In this document: positions 1 to 6,197 of the stretch, piece by piece | Position numbering within the stretch: position 1 is the first letter of the stretch | How the letters are laid out: each line of letters opens with the position of its first letter | Assembly: GCA_007128755.1 (NCBI GenBank) | Contig: SKWV01000204.1 | Location: 1-10,091, forward strand | Source: Trueperaceae bacterium | GTDB taxonomy: Bacteria; Deinococcota; Deinococci; Deinococcales; Trueperaceae | Length of the DNA: 10,091 nt | Direction: 5' to 3' | Made by a program: the position numbers and the translations under genes | Notes under the pieces: model-generated | Seen by the model: only the letters and a program-made list of their open reading frames with translations | What the model was told of the DNA's origin: nothing | Databases searched by the model: none

Positions 1-237
1 CTCCGAGCCGCGTGGGAGGAGGGGTGGCGGGTGACGCTGGGCGCGATCGACGCCTTGGAGGGCGCCGATCTCACCCGCAGCGTCGTCGTGCGCGGCGAGC
101 GGCTCAGCGTCGCGGGCGCGATCGTGCGCCAGATCGACCACTACGGCCAGCATGTCGGGCAGATCCTGCTGCTCGGGAAGCACCTCCGAGGCGACGCCTG
201 GGTCGCGCTGTCGCTCCCGACGCCGCCACGCGACTGA
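1..237 (+). CDS. DinB-like / DUF1572 family protein, C-terminal part
   Basis: The frame is open from the first base of the window, so the N-terminal part of the gene lies outside it; 78 residues are visible, ending in TGA. The stretch around IDHYGQHVGQILLLGKHL, followed by GDAW and a hydrophobic SLP, resembles the last helix of DUF1572 proteins of the DinB/YfiT four-helix-bundle superfamily. There the conserved His of an H-x-x-Q-I motif is one of the metal ligands. Members are putative metal-dependent enzymes, some of them thiol S-transferases, and most are uncharacterised; no specific reaction can be assigned. It is the only plus-strand gene seen and it converges on the RIO kinase gene with 12 bases between the stops. 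The family is inferred from a short fragment. Confidence 0.7.
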   Translation, partial: LRAAWEEGWRVTLGAIDALEGADLTRSVVVRGERLSVAGAIVRQIDHYGQHVGQILLLGKHLRGDAWVALSLPTPPRD

Positions 238-249
238 CGGAGACTTCGC

Positions 250-1101
250 CTAGGAGGGCTCGCCCCCCTCGGGCTTCGCCCGCAGCGCCTCGGCGAGGAC
301 CGCGTCGGGATCCTCGTCGAGCCCGAGCGCGCGGAACGACGAGCACAGCGAGGCGGCGTCGCGAGCGAGCAGCTCGCGCGCGCCCTTGTGGCGCGCGTCG
401 ACCGCCTGCGGGAGGTCGATCACGACCACGCGGCCTCGCCACCACAGCAGGTTGAACGCCGAGTAGTCGGCGTGCACGAAGCCGGCCCGCCAGATCGCTC
501 CCAGCCAGTGCACGCTCTGGGCGAACGCCTCGCGCGCGTCGTCCTCGGTCAGCGCCACGTCCGAGAGCCGCGGCGCCGCGCCGGTCTCGTCGCCCACGAA
601 GCGCATCAGCACGACCTCGCCGGACTTGACGATCTCGGAGCGCTCCGGCCCGACGAGCGGCTCCGGCACCGGGATGCCGGCGCGATGGAAGTGCCACAGC
701 GTGGCGTACTCGTGCGCGGCCCAGAGCGCGGCCTGCGCCTTCTTGCCGTAGCCGGTCCGCTTGACGATGGCCTTCTCGGTGCGCGCGTCGCCGATGTAGC
801 GCCCCTCGCGGTAGCGCGCGTCGTTCTTGAAGGAGCGCACCTGCCGGTACACCTTGACCGCCACGCGACCCGTGGGGCCCCGGCCGGTGTAGACCGTCGC
901 CTCCTTGCCGCTCTTGAGTTCGCCCTCGACCTCGTGGAGGAAGCCGCGCTCGATGAGCCAGGCCATCTCGGGGATGGCGCCCTTGCCGTCGGCCGTGAGC
1001 TGGGCCGCGCTCACGCGGCCGCGCGGCTTGCGGCGATCCTTGCGTTGGCCGAAGGACTCTTCGCTGTCGTCTTCGGCGATGTGTCGCTTGATCCGCTTCA
1101 G
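250..1101 (-). CDS. RIO-family atypical serine protein kinase
   Basis: Protein of 283 residues if started at the CTG at 1101-1099. Kinase signatures appear in order: the nucleotide-binding segment SGKEATVY (about residues 64-71), the ATP-anchoring lysine in VAVKVYR (K83), the catalytic loop HADYSAFN (210-217, D212 catalytic, N217 metal ligand), and the metal-binding IDLPQAVD (228-235, D229). This is the RIO pattern, which lacks the activation and substrate-binding loops of ordinary kinases. RIO kinases act in ribosome maturation in archaea and eukaryotes; the bacterial role is poorly known. A basic N-terminus (KRIKRH) precedes an acidic patch. Start choice: AGGAGG at 1113-1108 lies 6 bases before CTG. 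The nearby ATG at 1106 is out of frame and stops after two codons (ATG ACC TGA). A GTG at 1278 would add 59 low-complexity Pro/Arg-rich residues without a good binding site. Family assignment is firm; the start is not. Confidence 0.9.
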   Translation of the reverse strand: MKRIKRHIAEDDSEESFGQRKDRRKPRGRVSAAQLTADGKGAIPEMAWLIERGFLHEVEGELKSGKEATVYTGRGPTGRVAVKVYRQVRSFKNDARYREGRYIGDARTEKAIVKRTGYGKKAQAALWAAHEYATLWHFHRAGIPVPEPLVGPERSEIVKSGEVVLMRFVGDETGAAPRLSDVALTEDDAREAFAQSVHWLGAIWRAGFVHADYSAFNLLWWRGRVVVIDLPQAVDARHKGARELLARDAASLCSSFRALGLDEDPDAVLAEALRAKPEGGEPS

Positions 1102-1107
1102 GTCATG

Positions 1108-1113
1108 CCTCCT
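1108..1113 (-). promoter_or_regulatory. Ribosome binding site of the RIO kinase gene
   Basis: AGGAGG on the minus strand. It sits 6 bases before the in-frame CTG at 1101 and only 1 base before an out-of-frame ATG at 1106. The spacing favours the CTG, which is the main reason for placing the kinase start there. Confidence 0.55.
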
Positions 1114-1238
1114 GCGTGCGTGGGTGCCCGCCGGCCATCGCCGGCTTGCGGCCTCGCGCTTCGAGCGGCAGCCGTCGGCCGTCGCTCCTGGGCTCGGTGG
1201 TGGACCGAGACCGAGGCCGCGGGCCGGCCAGGGGCGGC

Positions 1239-1295
1239 TCAGCTCGCAGGATCGGTCTCGGGGCGGCGGTGGGAACACTCATGGACGATGACCAT
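1239..1295 (-). CDS. Possible 18-residue leader peptide upstream of RIO kinase
   Basis: ATG at 1295 opens an 18-codon frame, MVIVHECSHRRPETDPAS, ending in TGA at 1239. A strong Shine-Dalgarno sequence (GAAGGAGG, 1310-1303) lies 7 bases before the ATG, and the promoter at 1326-1355 would place its 5' leader at only about 24 nucleotides. The peptide ends 137 bases before the proposed kinase start, and the intervening RNA can form at least one GC-rich hairpin (1193-1209). This arrangement is typical of leader peptides that tune a downstream gene, but no run of one amino acid points to a specific sensing mechanism. It matches no family I know. It could be a chance ORF. Confidence 0.35.
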   Translation of the reverse strand: MVIVHECSHRRPETDPAS

Positions 1296-1325
1296 GGCAC
1301 CACCTCCTTCCCGTGGACGCTCCGC

Positions 1326-1355
1326 AGCGTAGAGGAGGCGTCGGGCGGGTGTCAA
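1326..1355 (-). promoter_or_regulatory. Sigma-70-type promoter of the RIO kinase transcript
   Basis: The -35 box TTGACA (1355-1350) is a full consensus match. An 18-base spacer leads to TACGCT (1331-1326), which matches TATAAT at three of six positions. Transcription would start near 1319, just ahead of the strong ribosome binding site of the leader ORF. This gives the kinase a 5' untranslated region of roughly 215 nucleotides. Confidence 0.5.
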
Positions 1356-1550
1356 GCGCGTCGCGGACGCCGGATGGATCGCGCCGGCGAGCACGTAGCA
1401 GAACGCGAGCGGTCTCCCGCGTCACGCACCGGCTCCCGTCAGCAGGCATGGTCGGACGATAGCCTGGTCGGTCTCGTCGAGGCGGTGATGCACGTTGGTG
1501 GTCACACGACGTCGCCTCGGGTGCGCTCCGGGCAGGAGCCTGTGCAGCCG

Positions 1551-1579
1551 ACCCTAGCGGGATGCGTCCCGGTTGTCAA
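1551..1579 (-). promoter_or_regulatory. Second promoter-like sequence with an inverted repeat in its spacer
   Basis: TTGACA (1579-1574, full consensus), then a 17-base spacer, then TAGGGT (1556-1551, three of six matches). The spacer contains the inverted repeat CGGGA-TGCG-TCCCG (1558-1571), and two 6-8 bp palindromes lie just upstream at 1587-1600; any of these could bind a regulator. It starts 26 bases past the racemase stop and faces a 190-base stretch with no convincing gene before the next promoter. It may be a distal promoter of the kinase or may drive a small RNA. Confidence 0.4.
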
Positions 1580-1604
1580 ACCCCGTGATGCATCGCATGC
1601 GAAC

Positions 1605-2342
1605 TCACCTGGCCTCGGCGCCCCGGAGCGCGACTGCGATCGTGCGCGCCACCAGTGCGTCCGTCGAGCTGATCACGTCGACGTTGTGGCCGTGCACGCG
1701 CACGTCGCCGTCGCGCAGTACCAGCGGCACCTCGGTGCATGCCGCGATCACGACCTCGGCGCCTTCGGACGCCAGGCGCTCCGCGACGGCGCGGAGGGCG
1801 TCGGCGGCCGCCGGCCCGCGCTCACCGCGCTTGATGGCGTAGATCGCGTCCATCACCTGGCGCTGGTCGTCGGCGTCGGGCACGCTCACGCGCACGCCCG
1901 CCGCCTCGAACGCGCGGTGGTAGATGCGAGACGCGAGCGTGCCGTCGGTCGCGAGCAGGGCGACTCGGACGACGTCGGGCCGGCGCGCGCGCGTGGCCGC
2001 CACCGTCGCCTCGATCAGGCTCAGGAAGGGCACGCCCGGCGCGGCTGCCCGGACGTCGGCCTCGAACGCGTGGGCGCCGTTGCACGGCATCACCAGCAGC
2101 TGCGCGCCCAGCGCGACGAGGCCCCGCGCCATGCGCGCGAGGTGCGGCGCGGGGCTCGGCCCGGTGCCGGCGATCCCGGCGGAGCGGTCGGGCACCGTCG
2201 GGTCGTCGTCGATGAGGATCCGGAGGTGGTCGCCGTCACGCGTCGCGGGCGTGGCGGCGACGAGCTTGCCGAAGAAGTCGACGGTCGCCTCCGGGCCCAT
2301 GCCGCCGAGCACGCCGACGCAGAGCCTGGTCACGTCCGTCAC
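1605..2342 (-). CDS. Aspartate/glutamate-type amino-acid racemase
   Basis: 245 residues, normal length for the cytoplasmic, PLP-independent Asp/Glu/hydantoin racemase family. These enzymes interconvert amino-acid enantiomers with two active-site cysteines acting as acid and base. Both are visible: C87 in MPCNGAH (the family usually has N-T-A-H, so the Thr is Gly here) and C202 in ACTEVPL. The N-terminus LGGMGPEATVDFFGKL is the typical glycine-rich opening of aspartate racemases. The GTG start at 2342 overlaps the TGA of the upstream PLP lyase gene as GTGA, so the two are probably translationally coupled and share a pathway. A second GTG lies three codons in. The exact substrate cannot be read from the sequence; aspartate, glutamate or another amino acid remain possible. 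Confidence 0.88.
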   Translation of the reverse strand: MTDVTRLCVGVLGGMGPEATVDFFGKLVAATPATRDGDHLRILIDDDPTVPDRSAGIAGTGPSPAPHLARMARGLVALGAQLLVMPCNGAHAFEADVRAAAPGVPFLSLIEATVAATRARRPDVVRVALLATDGTLASRIYHRAFEAAGVRVSVPDADDQRQVMDAIYAIKRGERGPAAADALRAVAERLASEGAEVVIAACTEVPLVLRDGDVRVHGHNVDVISSTDALVARTIAVALRGAEAR

Positions 2343-3349
2343 GCGCCGGTCGGGGCGAGCAGCACGTCCTGGTAGGCGTAGAGCGCGGGTGAGCCGCCCG
2401 TGTGCAGGAACACCACGCGTTCGTCCTCGCCGAAGTGGCCGGCGCGCGCGAGCGCGATCAGCCCCGCCGCCGCCTTGCCCGTGTAGACGGGATCGAGCAG
2501 GATCCCCTCGTGACGCGCGAAGAGCTGGACGGCCTCGACCATCGCGTCGGTCGGGACCGAGTAGCCGCCGCCGACCTGGTCGTCGATCACGTGGAGCGCG
2601 TCGCGCGGCACCGGCGTGGGGACTCCGGCGAGCTCGGCGGTCTGTTGCGTCAACGTGAAGAGGCGCTCCTCCTGAGGCTTGCTCGCCGCTCTCACGCTCA
2701 CGCCCGTGATCGGGATGCCGGCGGCGTTCCCGTGGAAGCCGGCCACCAGGCCGGCATGCGTGCCGCCCGAGCCGCTCGCGATGACCAGGTGATCGATGGT
2801 GAGACCCATGTCGAAGCTCTGCGCGAGCAGCTCCTCGGCGCAGGCGACGTAGCCGAGCGCGCCGAGCGGGCTCGAGCCGCCGCCGGGGATGACGTAGGCG
2901 GTGCGGCCCTGCGCCTTCAGGTCGTCGGCGAGGCCGTGCATGGCGGCGGTGAGGTCGGTGCCGTCGGGCACGACCTCGATGCGCTCGGCGCCGAGGAGTC
3001 GGAACAGGAAGTTGTTGCCGCTCGCGTCCTCGCGGTAGGAGCCGGGCACGCGCTCCTCGAGCACGAGCTGGCACTGCAGCCCCTCGCGCCGCGCGGCGGC
3101 GAGCGTGAGCCGGCAGTGGTTCGACTGCACCGCGCCGACGGTGACGAGCGTGTCGGCGCCCTGAGCGAGCGCCTCGGCCACGAGGAACTCGAGCTTGCGC
3201 GTCTTGTTCCCGCCCGACGCGAGGCCGAGCAGGTCGTCGCGCTTGATCCACAGCTCGGGGCCGCCGAGCGCGCGGCTCAGGTGCGGCATCGGCTCCAGGG
3301 GAGTCCAACCTGGGGTGTAGCGGCGTCGGGCGAAGCGGGCTAGGTGCAT
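2339..3349 (-). CDS. PLP-dependent D-cysteine desulfhydrase / L-cysteate sulfo-lyase family enzyme
   Basis: 336 residues, the usual length for this fold-type II group, which also includes ACC deaminase. The PLP-binding lysine is K49 in GGNKTRKLEFL, preceded by IKRDD. QSNHCR (75-80) is the conserved Ser-Asn-His motif near the cofactor. SGSGGTH (192-198) is the phosphate-binding loop, and DPVYTGK with HTGGSPALYAY closes the active site. D-cysteine desulfhydrase makes pyruvate, sulfide and ammonia from D-cysteine; CuyA makes pyruvate, sulfite and ammonia from L-cysteate. From memory of the two families, MHLARFARR, GGPELWIKRDD and the GVSVRA segment look closer to CuyA, but this is an inference. 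The ATG at 3349 has AGGAG 5 bases upstream. The gene overlaps the racemase by 4 bases and lies 141 bases downstream of iclR. Confidence 0.88.
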   Translation of the reverse strand: MHLARFARRRYTPGWTPLEPMPHLSRALGGPELWIKRDDLLGLASGGNKTRKLEFLVAEALAQGADTLVTVGAVQSNHCRLTLAAARREGLQCQLVLEERVPGSYREDASGNNFLFRLLGAERIEVVPDGTDLTAAMHGLADDLKAQGRTAYVIPGGGSSPLGALGYVACAEELLAQSFDMGLTIDHLVIASGSGGTHAGLVAGFHGNAAGIPITGVSVRAASKPQEERLFTLTQQTAELAGVPTPVPRDALHVIDDQVGGGYSVPTDAMVEAVQLFARHEGILLDPVYTGKAAAGLIALARAGHFGEDERVVFLHTGGSPALYAYQDVLLAPTGA

Positions 3350-3490
3350 GGCGTCTCCTCGCGGTTCGGTGGGCGGCAGCGTGTGGAGTGATGATACGCC
3401 CGGCGCCCCGACGGGCCGCCGGCGGGCACGAGCACGCTCGACCAGCACGATGCCGCCTGTCGGATCCTGCGGACCTCGCCGGATGCGGCG

Positions 3491-4273
3491 TCAGCCGCCG
3501 TCGAGCGTCGCGCGGGCGCGCCAGCCGAGCTCGGCCGAGATGGCCGCGCTGCTCGCCAAGATCGTGGGCACGATCTCCTCGACCCGGTCGTCCGTGATGT
3601 AGATGGTCGCGCCGGAGACGCTGAGCGCCGCGACGACCGCGCCGGTCGCGTCACGGATCGGCACGCCGATGCAGCGCACTCCGGCTTCGTTCTCCTCTCG
3701 GTCCTCCGCGTAGCCGAGCTCGACGCAGCGTGCGAGCGCCGCTACGAACGACGCCTCGTCGGCGATCCCGTTCGGACGCCGGCGCGCGCCAGCGTCGAAG
3801 TACGAAGCCCACTCCCGCTCCGGCAGGCCGGCGACGAGCGCCTTGCCCAGTGCCGTCGTCTGGAGCGGCGCGCGGGAACCGACGGTCGACGCCATGGTGA
3901 GCCCCCGCGTCCCGGGTACCTTCGCGATGTAGACGACCGACGTGCCGTCGCGGACGCCGAGATGGACGGTCTCGGAGGACTCGAGCGCGAGACGCTCCAT
4001 GTGGGGACGCGCCACCACGGCGACCTGGAGCTGGCTCTGCGCCGCGAAACCCAGCTCGATGAGCACGGGCCCCAAGCGGTAGCCGTCGCCGGGATCGTGC
4101 CGCAGGTAGCGCCGCGCGACGAGGGCGCTGAGGATCCGGTGGGCCGTGCTTCGAGGGAGCTTCGACGCGGCCGCGATCGCCTCGAGGTTCCGGTGACCGC
4201 CCGCGACCGTCTCGATGAGGAGCAAGCTCTTGAGCAGCGATCGCGTGCCTTCGCGTGGTGCCGTGGGCGTTAT
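3491..4273 (-). CDS. IclR-family transcriptional regulator
   Basis: Two-domain regulator: an N-terminal winged helix-turn-helix (NLEAIAAASKLPRSTAHRIL, then LVARRYL) followed by a ligand-binding domain with the typical VVYIAKVPG, TTALGKALVAGLP, RCIGVPI and AALSVSG segments. IclR proteins usually sense a small carbon-source metabolite and control an adjacent catabolic operon, often including themselves. Start choice: the first conventional codon is TTG at 4225 (244 residues), which has no ribosome binding site and cuts into the first helix (TRSLLKS lies before it). An ATA at 4273 gives 260 residues, restores that helix, sits 7 bases after GGAGG, and overlaps the upstream TAA stop as ATAA. I therefore extend to 4273; 3491-4225 is the conservative call. 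It is the last gene of the transporter operon. A short GCGGC/GCCGC repeat (3485-3498) spans its stop, without a T-run. Confidence 0.9.
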   Translation of the reverse strand: MTPTAPREGTRSLLKSLLLIETVAGGHRNLEAIAAASKLPRSTAHRILSALVARRYLRHDPGDGYRLGPVLIELGFAAQSQLQVAVVARPHMERLALESSETVHLGVRDGTSVVYIAKVPGTRGLTMASTVGSRAPLQTTALGKALVAGLPEREWASYFDAGARRRPNGIADEASFVAALARCVELGYAEDREENEAGVRCIGVPIRDATGAVVAALSVSGATIYITDDRVEEIVPTILASSAAISAELGWRARATLDGG

Positions 4274-5370
4274 GGCTGGACCTCCCGGTCGTTCGGCCCG
4301 CCAGGGATCGGCGCTGGCGCGACCACCGTGAGCCGCACGCTCAACGCTTCGAGGTCGGCGACGAGGTGGTCCGGTAGGTCGATGCCGGCCTCGGCGTGCC
4401 GGCGTTCGTGTTCGGCCTCGATGTCCCCCGGGACCCGCACACGGTCGACGCCGGGTGCCGGTGGCGTGGCACGCAGCGAGGTCACGACGCCGTGGGCGGC
4501 GGTCGTAAAGGCGTCTCGTCCCACGGTGGCCTCAGGATCGATCACGAGGAAGAAGTGGCCCACGTCTTGCGGCTCGTCCCAGTCGTCGTACATGCGGTGG
4601 ACGCCGTGCGTCGTTCCCGCGCCGGAGAGCGCGCCGGCCAAGAGTTCGATCATCAGCGCTAGACCGTACCCTTTCGCGCCGCCGAGCGGGACGGCCGAGC
4701 GAGCGAGGTGGGGGTCCGTGGTCGGCCGCCCCTCGGCGTCGACCGCCCAGCCGGTGCCCAGCGGTGCGCTCGTGGTGCGCGCGTTGAGGACCTTGCCCAT
4801 CGCGACGTGGCTGGTGGCCATGTCGAGGACGACGCCGTCCTCGCCGTCGGGTGCCGGGGCGGCGAATGCGAGTGGGTTGGTGCCCAGCGCGGCCACGGAC
4901 CCGCCGTAGGGGACCACGTCCGGTTCCACGTTCGAGACCGTCAGGGCCACCATGCCCTCGCGGGCCGCGCGTTGCACGTAGTACGCGGCCGCGCCGTAGT
5001 GGCTGCTTCGCTTGACGACGGCGAGGCCGACGCCATGCTCACGGGCGAGGGCGATCGCGAGGTCCGTGGCGTAGACGGCGGCGACCTGGCCTGGCGCGTG
5101 GTGAGCGTCGATCACGGCGACGGCGCCACCGCGGCGCACGATCGTCGGCCGCGGGTCACGCGCCACGAGTCCACGCTCGAGTCGCTGCACGTAGATCGGG
5201 AGGCGGACCACCCCATGACTCTTGATGCCGCGGGCCTCCGCGGCGATCAGCGTGTCGGCGACCAGCTCGGCGGCATCGGCACGGAGGCCCGCCCCGACGA
5301 GCAGGTCGCGTGCCCACGCGTGTAGCGCGACCGGCGCGTAGCGCTTCGCCGGCGCGCTCTGCACGCTCAC
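4270..5370 (-). CDS. Malate/L-lactate dehydrogenase family (PF02615) oxidoreductase
   Basis: 366 residues, normal for this NAD(P)-dependent family, which is unrelated to classical Rossmann-fold malate dehydrogenases. Conserved blocks appear in order: SHGVVRLPIY (51-60), HHAPGQ (90-95), SSHYGAAAYY (122-131), GTNPLAFAAP (163-172), VLDMATS (181-187), GGAKGYGLALMIELLAG (230-246) and PGDIE (314-318). Members reduce or oxidise 2-oxo/2-hydroxy acids: ureidoglycolate dehydrogenase, diketogulonate reductase, delta1-piperidine-2-carboxylate reductase and (R)-sulfolactate dehydrogenase (ComC). The substrate cannot be chosen from sequence alone. The GTG start at 5370 overlaps the upstream permease stop as GTGA, and its own TAA overlaps the proposed iclR start. 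Its place directly after the permeases suggests it acts on the imported compound or an early product. Confidence 0.92.
   Translation of the reverse strand: MSVQSAPAKRYAPVALHAWARDLLVGAGLRADAAELVADTLIAAEARGIKSHGVVRLPIYVQRLERGLVARDPRPTIVRRGGAVAVIDAHHAPGQVAAVYATDLAIALAREHGVGLAVVKRSSHYGAAAYYVQRAAREGMVALTVSNVEPDVVPYGGSVAALGTNPLAFAAPAPDGEDGVVLDMATSHVAMGKVLNARTTSAPLGTGWAVDAEGRPTTDPHLARSAVPLGGAKGYGLALMIELLAGALSGAGTTHGVHRMYDDWDEPQDVGHFFLVIDPEATVGRDAFTTAAHGVVTSLRATPPAPGVDRVRVPGDIEAEHERRHAEAGIDLPDHLVADLEALSVRLTVVAPAPIPGGPNDREVQP
4281..4285 (-). promoter_or_regulatory. Ribosome binding site for iclR inside the dehydrogenase gene
   Basis: GGAGG, within the longer GGGAGGT at 4286-4280, lies in the last codons of the dehydrogenase gene. 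It is 7 bases upstream of the ATA at 4273 and 55 bases upstream of the first TTG. This placement is the main evidence for a non-standard iclR start. Confidence 0.5.
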
Positions 5371-6197
5371 GTCGTGCTCCCGCCGAAGCCGGCCCGGACG
5401 TAGCGGTGCACCAGGAGGGTGACGATCACGACGGGGGCCAGCACCACGACGCTCGAGGCGGACAGGAGTCCCCAGCGAACGGGGTCCTCCATGCCTCCGA
5501 GGAAGCGCGTCAGGACGACGGGAAGCGTCTGGGCGTGCCGTCCCGAGAGGACGAGGGCGAGCAGATACTCGTTCCAAGTGAAGATGAAGGAGAGGATCGT
5601 GACGCACGCCACGCCGGCGGCGGTCGAGGGGAGGACGACGAGCGCGAACGACTGGAGGCGGTTCGCGCCGTCCACGGCGGCAGCGTCGTCGATGTCGGTC
5701 GGGACGTCGTCGAAGAACGATTTCATCATCCATACCACCAGGGGAAGGTTGATCAGGATGTAGACGAAGATGAGGCCGACGTGCGAGCCGACGAGCTGCA
5801 GTCGCACCATGATCACGAAGAGCGGGACCGCGAAGACGATGTAGGGGACGAAGCGGACCGAGAGGACGAAGAGCAGCAGCGCACGCAGTGCCGGCACGCG
5901 CAGCCGCGAGAAGCCGTACGCGGCGGGCACGCCGAGCACCACGGAGAGGGCCACGGCCGCGAACGTGATGATCACGCTGTTGCGGAAGAAGGATGCGAAG
6001 CCTGCGTCGAGCACGGATCGATAGTTGTCGAGGGTCGGCGTGAACAGGAGGCGCGGCGGCATCTGCGACACGTCCGCCGCGGTCTTGAACGAGGCCAGCA
6101 CGACCCACACCAGCGGCAGGATCGCAATGAACACGGCTCCGGCGATGGCGAGCAGCCGCAGCGCCTCGGTCACCCGACTCGTGGACCGGCCGCTCAC
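5367..6197 (-). CDS. ABC transporter permease, MalG-like
   Basis: 276 residues, the standard length for the second permease of a carbohydrate-type (CUT1) importer. It has a hydrophobic N-terminal segment (about 15-36) and several further membrane spans. The cytoplasmic EAA-type loop, which docks onto the ATPase, reads DDAAAVDGANRLQSF...LP at 171-190. LDNYRSVL and FTWNEYLLAL are typical of MalG-type proteins. The GTG start at 6197 overlaps the stop of the first permease gene as GTGA, consistent with equimolar synthesis of the two halves of the membrane channel. No ATPase gene is present in the window. Confidence 0.93.
   Translation of the reverse strand: MSGRSTSRVTEALRLLAIAGAVFIAILPLVWVVLASFKTAADVSQMPPRLLFTPTLDNYRSVLDAGFASFFRNSVIITFAAVALSVVLGVPAAYGFSRLRVPALRALLLFVLSVRFVPYIVFAVPLFVIMVRLQLVGSHVGLIFVYILINLPLVVWMMKSFFDDVPTDIDDAAAVDGANRLQSFALVVLPSTAAGVACVTILSFIFTWNEYLLALVLSGRHAQTLPVVLTRFLGGMEDPVRWGLLSASSVVVLAPVVIVTLLVHRYVRAGFGGSTT

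Larger units (their letters stand above)
1102..1604. other. Non-coding stretch between racemase and RIO kinase
   Basis: About 500 bases with no credible full-length gene on either strand. It holds two minus-strand promoter-like sequences (1551-1579 and 1326-1355), a short leader ORF (1239-1295), and several small inverted repeats. One repeat is CTCGGT/ACCGAG at 1193-1209 (6-bp stem, 5-base loop). Another is GCTCC/GGAGC at 1525-1539 (5-bp stem, 5-base loop). Two adjacent palindromes, GATGCATC (1587-1594) and GCATGC (1595-1600), lie just upstream of the first promoter. No T-run follows any hairpin, so no intrinsic terminator is called. Plus-strand reading frames through here look like GC-rich shadows. 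Confidence 0.6.

Noticed and set aside
254..282. Overlapping GC hairpins at the convergent gene ends (GAGGG/CCCTC and CGGGC/GCCCG), possible bidirectional terminator
   Set aside because: Stems are only 5 bp, there is no T-run on either strand, and the sequence lies inside the 3' coding end of the RIO kinase gene.
1361..1451. Small minus-strand ORF between the two promoters (starting ATGCCTGCTGAC)
   Set aside because: No ribosome binding site at a good distance, an Arg-rich low-complexity translation, and it runs through the downstream promoter and leader region.
1605..3308. Long minus-strand frame suggesting a large fusion with the racemase
   Set aside because: Only the part after the GTG at 2342 resembles a protein family; the rest is the wrong frame of the lyase gene. 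The same reasoning trims the frames 4270-6108 and 5367-7193 to their family-matching portions.
2402..3343. Long plus-strand open frame (over 300 codons) opposite the PLP lyase
   Set aside because: It lies antisense to a gene with clear family motifs, has a low-complexity Arg/Ala/Glu-rich translation and no recognisable domain. Such shadows are expected in GC-rich DNA. The same applies to plus-strand frames at 388-1332, 1116-2375, 3962-4909, 5310-6302, 6488-7195, 7900-8616 and 8550-9671.
3350..3490. Possible separate promoter for the lyase-racemase pair in the gap after iclR
   Set aside because: A TATCAT hexamer is present on the minus strand but there is no convincing -35 box at the right distance, so no promoter is called. 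The pair may be read through from iclR.
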